Positions 33,560 to 41,046 of a stretch of 55,130 bases of DNA are shown piece after piece. Numbering within the stretch: position 1 is the first letter of the stretch; every line of letters begins with the position of its first letter. The translations under genes were made by a program, and so were the position numbers. The notes beneath the pieces are model-generated. The model was not told where the DNA came from and searched no databases. It saw only the letters and a program-made list of their open reading frames with translations. Origin of the DNA: Pseudodesulfovibrio pelocollis (GTDB lineage Bacteria; Desulfobacterota; Desulfovibrionia; Desulfovibrionales; Desulfovibrionaceae); assembly GCF_030282845.1 (NCBI RefSeq), contig NZ_JASTWE010000024.1:1-55130 (forward strand), read 5' to 3'.

Positions 33560-33681
33560 AGGCTGTTCAAAAATGGTGAGCTGCTAGGCGCGAAAAAAGG
33601 TCATGGCCGAAGCGTACTCCAAGTACGCGAGGATTTGACCTTTTTGAAGCAACGACGCAGATCGCCGTTTTTCAACAGCCT
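33560..33681. repeat. Large imperfect palindromic intergenic element
   Basis: The ends AGGCTGTT (33560-33567) and AACAGCCT (33674-33681) are perfect inverted repeats. Inside are further pairs (CAAAAATGG with CCGTTTTTC, AAAAAAGGTCA with TTTGACCTTTTT) and an inner hairpin GCGTACT-CCA-AGTACGC (33612-33628). It sits between two convergent genes and ends inside the uvrC stop codon, so it may serve as a two-way terminator. It looks like a dispersed genomic palindrome family; I recall similar units in other Desulfovibrio and Geobacter genomes but cannot search. Confidence 0.7.
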
Positions 33682-35497
33682 ACCGGCGCGATGCAGCCAT
33701 CTTTTGCAGAGCCGCGTGAATGAGTTCCGCCTTTTTCCCGCCGATGCCCGGCAGCGAGCGGATTTCCTGCGGGTCCGCGGCCAGCATGGCGTCCAGCGAC
33801 TCGAACCGGTCCCAGAGAATCCGCGCCGTCTTCGGGCCGATGCCCGGCAGCGAGGTCAGTTCACTGCGCAGCACGGTTTTCTTGCGCGCCGAGCGCTGCT
33901 TGCCGAGCACGAAGCGGTGGGCCGTGTCGCGCACCTTTTGCAGGAAGAGCAGTTCGACACTGCCGGGCGCCAGCGGCATGGGGTTCTTGCGGCCGGGCCG
34001 GAAGACCACGTCCTCCAGCTCGCCCGCCCTGCGCGACGGTCCCTTGGCGATGGCCGCCAGCTCCCAGCACACGTCCTCCACACATTCGCTCAGGGCGCGC
34101 TCCACGGCCGCCAGCTGCCCCCGGCCGCCGTCGATGAGCACCAGATCGGGCCACGGCGGGCCGGACTCCACCCGTCTGCGCGCCCAGGCGGCCAGGGCCG
34201 CGTAGTCGTCGCCCGTGCCGTCCAGATCGGGGAAGGCGTAGAGCCGCGAGGCGTCCCTGTCCCGCTGGCCCGACTCGAAGACCACCTGCCCCACGCGCAT
34301 GTCGCGCCCGCCCAGGTGGGAGGCGTCCACGCACTCGATGCGCTCCGGCTCGGCAGGCAGGTTGAGCGCCCGGGCCAGCCGGGCCGAGATGGTGTCCCGG
34401 CGCGCCCGGGCCTGCCGGGCCACATCGCGGGCCAGCCCCACCAGCTTCTTTTCCTGGGTCGTCCGGGGCGCGGCCAGCCGCACCGGCCCGCCCCGCCGCT
34501 CGGCCAGCACCTCGGCCACCAGCGCGTCCTCGATCTCGTGGGGGACTATGATCAGCGGCGGAATGAACCGGGACGCGCCGTAAAACTGCATCAGGAAGCT
34601 GCGGACCACCTCCGGCCCCTCGTCCAGGGCCAGCCCTGGCCAGAAGAAATGCTTCTCGTCCAGGAGCCGCCCCTGGCGCACGAAGAGCAGGCCGAGCCCA
34701 AGGCCGCCCTCCACCTCGGCCAGCCCGAGCACGTCGCGGTCGCGGTTGTCCTGGCACACGGCCACCTGCCCTTCCACGGTCTGGCGCACCGCCCTGATCT
34801 GGTCGCGCAGCACAGCCGCGCCCTCGTATTCCATGGCCGCTGCGGCCTCGGCCATGCGCCGCTCAAGGGAGACGATCAGCTCGCCCGACTTTCCCGAGAG
34901 CAGCATCTCCACCCGGCGGACCATATCCATGTACATGGCCCGGTCCACGTCGAGGACGCACGGCCCCAGGCACTGATGCAGATGATGATACAGGCACGGC
35001 CTGACCCTGTTGCGAAAAACGTGATCCGAGCATTTGCGCAGGGGGAAGACCTTGCCCAGCAGCTTCCAGGTGGTTTTGGCCGCCGCGCCCGAGGTGAACG
35101 GGCCGAAATAGACCGAGCCATCGCGCACCACCTTGCGGGTGATGGCCAGCCGGGGAAACTCGGCCTGCCTGTCGAGCCGGAAGAGGACATACTGCTTGTC
35201 GTCCTTGAGAACCACGTTGTAGCGGGGCCGGTGCTTCTTGATCAGCCCCTCTTCCAGCAGCAGGGCTTCCTTTTCGGTGCCGGTCAGCAGCACGTCCACC
35301 GCGCGCACCCGGGCCACCAGCGCCCGGGTCTTGGGTGTCAGCCCCGTGCTCTTCTGAAAGTACGAGGCCAGCCGCCGCTTGAGCCGCTTGGCCTTGCCCA
35401 CGTAGATGATCCGGCCGCGCGCGCTCTTCATCAGATACACGCCCGGGGAGTCCGGATAGTCGGCGGCAAAAAATTTGAACCCTTCAGAATCGGCCAT
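33680..35497 (-). CDS. uvrC: UvrABC nuclease subunit C
   Basis: UvrC makes the two cuts around a DNA lesion in nucleotide excision repair. Residues about 12-90 are the GIY-YIG nuclease (GVYLMKSARGRIIYVGKAKRLKRRL), about 195-235 the UVR motif (ERRMAEAAAAMEYEGAAVLRDQI), about 380-500 the RNase H-like second nuclease (DASHLGGRDMRVGQVVF, DLVLIDGGRGQL), and the C-terminus two helix-hairpin-helix motifs (LPGIGPKTARIL, LPGIGGKKAELI). The length of 605 aa is normal. GGGAG precedes the ATG. It converges on the MBL gene and is divergent from the porin gene. Confidence 0.96.
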   Translation of the reverse strand: MADSEGFKFFAADYPDSPGVYLMKSARGRIIYVGKAKRLKRRLASYFQKSTGLTPKTRALVARVRAVDVLLTGTEKEALLLEEGLIKKHRPRYNVVLKDDKQYVLFRLDRQAEFPRLAITRKVVRDGSVYFGPFTSGAAAKTTWKLLGKVFPLRKCSDHVFRNRVRPCLYHHLHQCLGPCVLDVDRAMYMDMVRRVEMLLSGKSGELIVSLERRMAEAAAAMEYEGAAVLRDQIRAVRQTVEGQVAVCQDNRDRDVLGLAEVEGGLGLGLLFVRQGRLLDEKHFFWPGLALDEGPEVVRSFLMQFYGASRFIPPLIIVPHEIEDALVAEVLAERRGGPVRLAAPRTTQEKKLVGLARDVARQARARRDTISARLARALNLPAEPERIECVDASHLGGRDMRVGQVVFESGQRDRDASRLYAFPDLDGTGDDYAALAAWARRRVESGPPWPDLVLIDGGRGQLAAVERALSECVEDVCWELAAIAKGPSRRAGELEDVVFRPGRKNPMPLAPGSVELLFLQKVRDTAHRFVLGKQRSARKKTVLRSELTSLPGIGPKTARILWDRFESLDAMLAADPQEIRSLPGIGGKKAELIHAALQKMAASRR

Positions 35498-35690
35498 GTG
35501 GTTTTTTTTCGACTCCCATTGAACTTTCGGGCAGCATAACCCAGAGGATTTGATCGGTCACCAGAAATGACGAGTAACAAAAAATCATTTTAAAACATCG
35601 TGATAGGAAATAAAAACCTCGCCCATGCAAGCCCGGAAAACCGGCGGTAAAAAAATTTTGACCAAAGTGATGATTTTTCCTCAAAACCCC

Positions 35691-35720
35691 TTGCCAAAAC
35701 CCGCGGGGGTGCGCTAGAAG
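35691..35720 (+). promoter_or_regulatory. Putative porin promoter
   Basis: TTGCCA (35691-35696), an 18-base spacer and TAGAAG (35715-35720) lie about 50 bases before the porin start, in an otherwise A/T-rich region. The -10 is weak, so the call is tentative. The gap between uvrC and the porin (35498-35772) holds no ORF. Confidence 0.35.
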
Positions 35721-35772
35721 GATTGCCAGTTACGGTGTTCACTTGGGTTAACCGCAAAAAAGGAAGAAAACA

Positions 35773-37191
35773 ATGAAACGTCTTATCATCCTCGCCGTGC
35801 TGTGCGCCTTCGTGCTCAGCGCTGCCGTGGCCTCCGCCGCCGACATCAAGGCGTCCGGCGCCTGGGTCGTTGAGGCCAACTGGAATTCCAACTGGGATTT
35901 CAGCGACAAAATCGCCACCCGTGATCGCGAGTCCGCCTTCGCCATCTCCCAGCGCGCCACCACCACCTTCGAGTTCATCGCCAACGAGAACCTGAAGGGT
36001 GTCCTCCAGACCCGTTACGGCACGCAGCGTTGGGGTGCGAGAAGCTTCACCATCGGTGCCGGCGACTCTCGCGCTAGGAACATCGACCACAACCGTATCG
36101 CCGTGCGTCAGGCCTACATCGACTTCAACTGGCCCGACACCACCGTGCATGTCCGCGCCGGTTACCAGGGCGTGTCCCTGCCCGCGGCCTTTGGCGGCGG
36201 TTCCCTGATCCTGGACGAAGAGATCGGCGCTGCCGTGGTCTCCGGCTCCATCACCGACAACGTCGGCTACCTGGTCGGTTACGCCCGCGCTGTTGACGGC
36301 GACGTCACCGGTGCCACCACCGTCACCAACGGTCAGATCGACGCTTACGTCGCTGCCGTGCCGATGAACTTCGAGGGCTTCTCCCTCGCTCCCTTCGGCA
36401 TGTACGCCCCGATCGGCAAGGCAACCACCGCTGCTAGCGTCGTGGCTGTCGCCCCCGGTCTGGCTGCCACCAACGCTACGACCAACCCCACCGGCGCTGA
36501 CTTCGACAACGCTTACTGGCTCGGTGCCGCCTTCACCATGGACCTGTTCGATCCCTTCGTCCTGAAGGCCGACGTGAACTATGGTAAGGTTGACTCCAAG
36601 TACAAGCAGAACCGCCGCTCCGGTTGGCTGTTCGACGCCGCCCTGGAATACAAGGGCTTTGACTTCATGACCCCCGAAGTGTTCTTCGTCTACACCACTG
36701 GTGAGGACGGAAACGGCTCCAAGGGCAATGGCTCCTCCGAGCGCATGCCTGTCCTGGCCGCCCAGAACTGGGCCATCGGCTCCTTCTTCTTCGGTGGTGA
36801 CCGCCTGCTGGCCGGTTCCATCCAGGAGACCAACAACTACATGGGTTTCTGGGCCCTGGGCCTGTCCCTCAAGGACATCCAGTCCTTTGCTGAAGGCCTG
36901 ACCCACGACTTCCACTTCATCTATGCCAAGGGCACCAACGACAAGAACACCTTCTCTTCTGTCGCCGGTGAACTCAACCGCAACGTGAACTACGGCCGCA
37001 CCCTGACCACCAAGGACACCCTGTGGGAAGTGGACTTCAACACCGGCTACAAGCTGTACGACGAGCTGACCCTGTCCCTGGACCTGGGCTACGTCAACCT
37101 GTCCACCAAGAAAGAGCGCTGGAACAACACCGATGGTCAGAAGGGCGGCGACGCCTGGAAGATCAGCACCGGTGTGCTGTACCAGTTCTAG
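35773..37191 (+). CDS. Outer membrane homotrimeric porin, 472 aa
   Basis: A signal peptide (MKRLIILAVLCAFVLSAAVASA) precedes a beta-barrel-type sequence with alternating strands and an aromatic C-terminus (KISTGVLYQF, final Phe) as in outer-membrane proteins. It matches the abundant porin type of Desulfovibrio. Codons are strongly biased, with many preferred GGT/GGC, CGC and GTC, unlike neighbours, which points to high expression. A strong terminator follows. It should let small solutes cross the outer membrane. The substrate range cannot be told. Confidence 0.88.
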   Translation: MKRLIILAVLCAFVLSAAVASAADIKASGAWVVEANWNSNWDFSDKIATRDRESAFAISQRATTTFEFIANENLKGVLQTRYGTQRWGARSFTIGAGDSRARNIDHNRIAVRQAYIDFNWPDTTVHVRAGYQGVSLPAAFGGGSLILDEEIGAAVVSGSITDNVGYLVGYARAVDGDVTGATTVTNGQIDAYVAAVPMNFEGFSLAPFGMYAPIGKATTAASVVAVAPGLAATNATTNPTGADFDNAYWLGAAFTMDLFDPFVLKADVNYGKVDSKYKQNRRSGWLFDAALEYKGFDFMTPEVFFVYTTGEDGNGSKGNGSSERMPVLAAQNWAIGSFFFGGDRLLAGSIQETNNYMGFWALGLSLKDIQSFAEGLTHDFHFIYAKGTNDKNTFSSVAGELNRNVNYGRTLTTKDTLWEVDFNTGYKLYDELTLSLDLGYVNLSTKKERWNNTDGQKGGDAWKISTGVLYQF

Positions 37192-37232
37192 TCTGATCCT
37201 GTAGACAGAAAGAATCGACCCAAGTGACACCT

Positions 37233-37266
37233 GGGGCCGGGGAGTGCAAACCCCGGCCCCTTTCAT
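37233..37266 (+). terminator. Porin terminator
   Basis: A perfect 10-base stem GGGGCCGGGG / CCCCGGCCCC (37233-37242, 37251-37260) with an 8-base loop is followed by TTTCATTT, a rho-independent terminator 42 bases after the porin stop. Confidence 0.85.
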
Positions 37267-37312
37267 TTGCCCGGCATCCGTGACCAGCAGTTCGCCCCCC
37301 GGCTTCTTGCGC

Positions 37313-37341
37313 TCGACTTTTCACCCCCGGTCGGCTATACA
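37313..37341 (+). promoter_or_regulatory. Putative hisD-purC promoter
   Basis: TCGACT (37313-37318), a 17-base spacer and TATACA (37336-37341) lie about 80 bases before hisD, after the porin terminator. Confidence 0.5.
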
Positions 37342-37421
37342 ATTCTCCCTTGACCGCCGATGCCGCACCCGGTGCGGGGCTGGCCCGGTCTGTCTCGAAA
37401 ACGCCTTCAACAGGGATCGCC

Positions 37422-38726
37422 ATGCCGTGCAGAACCATTGAATACACCGGCCCGCAGGACTGGGCCGACATCGCCGTCTGGCTCGACCAGCGCAAGGATC
37501 CTGACACCCAAGTGGACGGGCTTGTCCGCGACATCCTCACCGAGGTAAAGGAGCGGGGCGACGACGCCCTGGTCACATACACCCGCAAGTTCGACTGCCC
37601 GGACTTCAACGCCTCCCACCTGCGCGTCCCGGCCGATGCCATTGCCACGGCCCTGGACCAGCTGCCCCGCGACGACGTGGCCATCCTCGAAGAGGCCATC
37701 ATGCGGGTGCGCGACTTCCATGCCAACCAGAAGGAGAATTCCTGGTGGACCGCCAGCCCGGACGGCACGATCCTCGGCCAGATGGTTCGCCCGGTGGACC
37801 GCGTGGGCCTCTATGTGCCCGGCGGCCAGGGCGGCGAAACCCCGCTCATCTCCAGCCTGATCATGAACGCCATTCCGGCTCAGGTGGCCGGGGTGCAGTC
37901 CATCGCCGTGACCTCGCCCCCACGGGCCGATGCCACCCTCAATCTCTACATCCTGGGCACCGCCGCCCTGCTCGGCCTGGATGAAATCCATCTGGCCGGA
38001 TCGGCCTGGGCCATCGGCGCGCTGGCCTACGGCACCCGGACCATCGCCCCGTGCGACATGCTGGCCGGGCCGGGCAACATCTTCGTGGCCACGGCCAAAT
38101 CCCAGCTCATCGGTCAGGTGGGCATCGACATGGTGGCCGGGCCCAGCGAGATCGTCATCCTGGCCGACGCTTCGGCCAATCCCGCATGGCTGGCGGCGGA
38201 CATGCTCTCCCAGGCCGAGCACGACCCGCTGGCCGCCTCCATCCTGGTCACGCCGGACACTGCCCTGGCCCAGGCGGTGCGCCACGAGTTGGCCACCCAA
38301 TGCGCCGCCCTGCCGCGCGGCGAGATCGCGGCCAAGTCCCTTGAAGCCTGGGGCGCGGTGATCACCGTGCCCGACCTTGATACGGGCATCGACCTGATCA
38401 ACCGGCTGGCCGCCGAGCATCTGGAACTGGCTTTGGCCGACCCCTGGGCCGTGCTCGGAGCCATCCGCCACGCCGGGGCCATCTTCATGGGCCATACCTC
38501 GCCCGAGCCGGTGGGCGACTACTTTGCCGGACCCAACCATGTCCTGCCCACCCTGCGCACCGTGCGCTTTTCCTCGGCCCTGTCCGTGCAGAACTTCTGC
38601 AAGAAATCAAGCATCATCGCCACCACACCGGGCTATGTGGCCGAACACGGGCACAAGATCGCCCGGCTGGCCCGGCTGGAAGGCCTCGAAGCCCACGCCC
38701 GCAGCGTGGAATGCCGCACCAAGTAG
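37422..38726 (+). CDS. hisD: Histidinol dehydrogenase
   Basis: HisD carries out the last two steps of histidine synthesis, oxidising L-histidinol to L-histidine with NAD in the cytoplasm. The sequence shows the family signature around IDMVAGPSEIVILADASANP, the zinc and catalytic residues in SQAEHDPLA, AEHLEL in the C-terminal part and GPNHVLPTLRTVRFSSALS. The ATG at 37422 gives 434 aa, the normal length; a longer in-frame start at 37350 would add a Pro/Ala-rich extension. purC follows 26 bases later. Confidence 0.95.
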   Translation: MPCRTIEYTGPQDWADIAVWLDQRKDPDTQVDGLVRDILTEVKERGDDALVTYTRKFDCPDFNASHLRVPADAIATALDQLPRDDVAILEEAIMRVRDFHANQKENSWWTASPDGTILGQMVRPVDRVGLYVPGGQGGETPLISSLIMNAIPAQVAGVQSIAVTSPPRADATLNLYILGTAALLGLDEIHLAGSAWAIGALAYGTRTIAPCDMLAGPGNIFVATAKSQLIGQVGIDMVAGPSEIVILADASANPAWLAADMLSQAEHDPLAASILVTPDTALAQAVRHELATQCAALPRGEIAAKSLEAWGAVITVPDLDTGIDLINRLAAEHLELALADPWAVLGAIRHAGAIFMGHTSPEPVGDYFAGPNHVLPTLRTVRFSSALSVQNFCKKSSIIATTPGYVAEHGHKIARLARLEGLEAHARSVECRTK

Positions 38727-38752
38727 TCATTACATTTAAGAGAGGGAAGAAC

Positions 38753-39649
38753 ATGGCCGCCGTAATGGAAACCGACTTGAAGGAATACCCGCGCATCTCC
38801 CGGGGCAAGGTCCGCGACATCTACGAGATCGACGCCGATACCCTGCTCATCGTGACCACGGACCGCATCTCGGCCTTTGACGTGGTCATGCCCGATCCCA
38901 TCGAGGACAAGGGCAAGGTGCTCAACCAGATCACCCTGTTCTGGATGGACATGATGGGCGACCTGATGCCCAACCACATCATCGCCACGGACGTGAACGA
39001 CTTCCCCGAACCCCTGCGCGCCCACGCCGACGCCCTGCGCGGCCGCAGCCTGCTGGCCAGAAGGGCCAAGCCCCTGCCCGTCGAATGCATCGTGCGCGGC
39101 TTCATCACCGGCTCGGGCTGGAAGGACTACCAGAAGACCGGACAGGTCTGCGGCCACGCCCTGCCCGCCGGGCTCAGGGAATCCGAGATGCTTGAAACCC
39201 CGCTCTTCACCCCCTCCACCAAGGCGGAGCTGGGCGACCACGACGAGAACATCACCCTTGAGCAGGCGGCCGCCCTCATCGGCGAGGAGATGATGCGCAA
39301 GGTCGAGGGGCTGGCCATCGCCATCTACGCCCGCGCGCGCGACTACGCCCGCCAGCGCGGCATCATCATCGCGGACACCAAGTTCGAGTTCGGCATGGTC
39401 GGTGATCAGCTCATCCTCATCGACGAGGTGCTGACCCCGGATTCGTCGCGCTTCTGGCCCGTGGAGGGCTACGAGCCGGGCCGCTCCCAGCCCAGCTTCG
39501 ACAAACAGTATTTTCGCGACTGGCTGGAGGAGACCGGCTTCAACAAGCAGCCGCCCGCCCCGCGTGTGCCCGCCGACATCGCCGCGCGCACCCGGGCCAA
39601 GTACATGGAAGCCTATGCCCTGCTCACGGGCAGAACCCTCGAAATCTAG
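38753..39649 (+). CDS. purC: SAICAR synthetase
   Basis: PurC joins CAIR and aspartate with ATP in purine synthesis. Typical motifs are seen: RGKVRDIYEIDADTLLIVTTDRISAFDVVMPDPI at the N-terminus, RRAKPLPVECIVRGFITGSGW, and DTKFEFGMVGDQLILIDEVLTPDSSRFW near the C-terminus. The length of 298 aa is the longer bacterial type. The ATG at 38753 follows GAGGGA. It is followed 9 bases later by the small TGA-interrupted ORF, which probably shares its transcript. Confidence 0.95.
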   Translation: MAAVMETDLKEYPRISRGKVRDIYEIDADTLLIVTTDRISAFDVVMPDPIEDKGKVLNQITLFWMDMMGDLMPNHIIATDVNDFPEPLRAHADALRGRSLLARRAKPLPVECIVRGFITGSGWKDYQKTGQVCGHALPAGLRESEMLETPLFTPSTKAELGDHDENITLEQAAALIGEEMMRKVEGLAIAIYARARDYARQRGIIIADTKFEFGMVGDQLILIDEVLTPDSSRFWPVEGYEPGRSQPSFDKQYFRDWLEETGFNKQPPAPRVPADIAARTRAKYMEAYALLTGRTLEI

Positions 39650-39658
39650 GAGGCGGCC

Positions 39659-39823
39659 ATGGCAGACTGGCTCCATCTCATTGGACTGATAATCCTCGGA
39701 CTGGCCATCGGCCACTTCCTGCGTTCCAGATTCCGCGGCGGCTGAGGCCCCCGCTCAAGCTGCGGCTGGAAGCCGCCGACCAAGGACGCCGACACCGACA
39801 AGGACAAGCCCGACACCAAGTAG
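39659..39823 (+). CDS. Candidate small membrane selenoprotein (in-frame TGA at codon 29), 54 aa
   Basis: AGGAGG lies 5 bases before the ATG. Residues 1-28 are one hydrophobic span (DWLHLIGLIILGLAIGHFL) and a basic end (RSRFRGG). Codon 29 is TGA (39743-39745). The same frame then runs 25 codons to TAG, with a CG motif (S-S-C35-G) and a Lys/Asp-rich tail; 24 of these 25 codons end in G or C. A hairpin with 6-base arms and loop GGA lies 22 bases downstream. The layout recalls FeoB-associated Cys-rich membrane proteins with a Cys at the TGA position. Alternatives: a 28-residue protein ending at TGA, or a recent Cys-to-stop mutation. Function unknown. Confidence 0.5.
39762..39776 (+). promoter_or_regulatory. 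Candidate bacterial SECIS hairpin
   Basis: GCGGCT (39762-39767) pairs with AGCCGC (39771-39776) around the loop GGA. The loop starts 22 bases after the TGA, inside the usual distance for bacterial SECIS elements, and its first two bases are GG, as is common for that element. A bulged U is not evident, so the call is tentative. Confidence 0.4.
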
Positions 39824-39838
39824 CGAGCCGGGCCATGC

Positions 39839-39867
39839 TTGACAGCGGCCGGGAATGCAACTATACA
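39839..39867 (+). promoter_or_regulatory. rpsF operon promoter
   Basis: A consensus -35 TTGACA (39839-39844), an exact 17-base spacer and TATACA (39862-39867) form one of the best sigma-70 promoters in the window. It starts 15 bases after the stop of the small ORF and serves rpsF-rpsR-rplI-dnaB. Confidence 0.8.
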
Positions 39868-39884
39868 TCCCCTCTTGCCTTGCT

Positions 39885-39910
39885 CTCCCCGCCGTTGGGG
39901 AGGGCCAACG
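39885..39910 (+). promoter_or_regulatory. Putative S6:S18 ribosomal protein leader
   Basis: Two overlapping stems can form: CTCCCC/GGGGAG (39885-39890, 39897-39902) and CGTTGG/CCAACG (39893-39898, 39905-39910). The sequence CCG, the hallmark of leaders bound by the S6:S18 pair, is present at 39892-39894. Position just before rpsF and rpsR fits autoregulation. The match to the leader family is by eye only. Confidence 0.4.
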
Positions 39911-39928
39911 ACCAAAAGGAGTAACACA

Positions 39929-40219
39929 ATGGCTACCAACTACGAGACGCTCGTGCTTCTCTCTCCCGAGTTGGCTGAGGAGAACAGGAAGGAAATCCTG
40001 ACACTTCTCACCACCGTGGTGGAGCGCGAAGGCGGCAGCATGGTTGAAACCGATGACTGGGGTCTGCGCACCCTTGCCTATCCGGTCCAGAAACAGACCC
40101 GCGGATACTATGTGCGACTGGTCTACGACGCCCCGGGCAACCTGGTGGCGGAACTGGAACGCAACATCCGCATCACCGACGGCATCTTCAAGTTCATGAC
40201 CGTCAAACTGGCCGCCTAG
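39929..40219 (+). CDS. rpsF: 30S ribosomal protein S6
   Basis: S6 binds the platform of the small subunit as a pair with S18. The sequence begins MATNYETLVLLSPEL and has the ferredoxin-like pattern with WGLRTLAYPVQKQTRGYYVRLVYDAPGNLVAELERNIRI. The length of 96 aa is normal. The ATG at 39929 has AAAGGAG upstream. It is the first gene of the S6-S18-L9-DnaB operon, with rpsR 12 bases downstream. Confidence 0.97.
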   Translation: MATNYETLVLLSPELAEENRKEILTLLTTVVEREGGSMVETDDWGLRTLAYPVQKQTRGYYVRLVYDAPGNLVAELERNIRITDGIFKFMTVKLAA

Positions 40220-40231
40220 GAGGGTTTAACC

Positions 40232-40495
40232 ATGGCATTTCGCAAGAAATTCACTCCGAGGAAGAAATTCTGCCGCTTCTGCGCGGACAAGGAACTGCCT
40301 CTGGACTACAAGCGCCCCGATATTCTTCGTGATTTCGTGACCGAGCGCGGCAAGATCATTGCCCGCCGCATCACCGGCACCTGTGCCAAGCACCAGCGTC
40401 GGCTGACCAACGAGATCAAGCGCGCCCGTCAGATGGCTCTTCTGTTCTACACCACTGTTCACAGCTCCGATGTGAAGAAACGGAGCTCCCTGTAG
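40232..40495 (+). CDS. rpsR: 30S ribosomal protein S18
   Basis: S18 pairs with S6 in the small subunit. The protein has [66 protein letters not shown], the standard pattern, including the N-terminal CxxC and later Cys that can bind zinc in some bacteria (here CRFC and TCAKH). The length of 87 aa is normal. AGGAGG precedes the ATG. rplI follows 11 bases later. Confidence 0.97.
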   Translation: MAFRKKFTPRKKFCRFCADKELPLDYKRPDILRDFVTERGKIIARRITGTCAKHQRRLTNEIKRARQMALLFYTTVHSSDVKKRSSL

Positions 40496-40506
40496 GAGGA
40501 AGACTG

Positions 40507-41046
40507 ATGAAACTCATTTTACGCGCTGATGTCGATACTCTTGGTCGGCTCGGAGAAATTGTCACTGTCAAGGCTGGCTACGGCCGCAACTACCTGATTC
40601 CCCAGGGATTTGCCAAGCCCGCCACCCCCGCGAACCTCAAGGCCTTCGAGCTTGAGCGCCGCAAGCTTCAGGAAAACGCCGACTCCCTGCGCGCCCAGGC
40701 CCAGGGTCTGGCCGACCGCATCGCCGCCACCCCCATCTCCATTGAGGTGCGCGTGGGCGAGGGAGACAAGCTCTACGGCTCCGTCACCTCCGCCAACATC
40801 GGCGACGCCATGGAGGCCGCAGGCATCGACATCGACCGCCGCAAGATCATCCTGCCCGAGCCCATCCGCTCGCTGGGCGAGTACGAGGTCGAAATCAAGC
40901 TGCACCCTGCCGTGCGCGGCGAGCTGAAGCTCTCCGTGGTCCGTCACGGCGCTTCCATCGTCGACGAACTGGAACAGACCGCCCCGAAAGCGGCGGCCCA
41001 GGAATCCAATGCCGACGCCGAAGACGCCGAAGCAGCAGAGGCCTAA
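40507..41046 (+). CDS. rplI: 50S ribosomal protein L9
   Basis: L9 binds 23S rRNA and reaches across ribosomes. The N-terminal domain MKLILRADVDTLGRLGEIVTVKAGYGRNYLIPQGFAKPAT, a long helix and the C-terminal rRNA-binding domain are clear. The extra C-terminal tail (about 160-179, AAAQESNADAEDAEAAEA) is acidic and longer than usual, as in several delta-proteobacteria. It overlaps the dnaB start by 38 bases. Confidence 0.96.
   Translation: MKLILRADVDTLGRLGEIVTVKAGYGRNYLIPQGFAKPATPANLKAFELERRKLQENADSLRAQAQGLADRIAATPISIEVRVGEGDKLYGSVTSANIGDAMEAAGIDIDRRKIILPEPIRSLGEYEVEIKLHPAVRGELKLSVVRHGASIVDELEQTAPKAAAQESNADAEDAEAAEA

Noticed and set aside
37350-37421. Upstream start for hisD
   Set aside because: The extension is Pro/Ala/Arg-rich, overlaps the promoter-proximal leader and makes the protein longer than the family norm.
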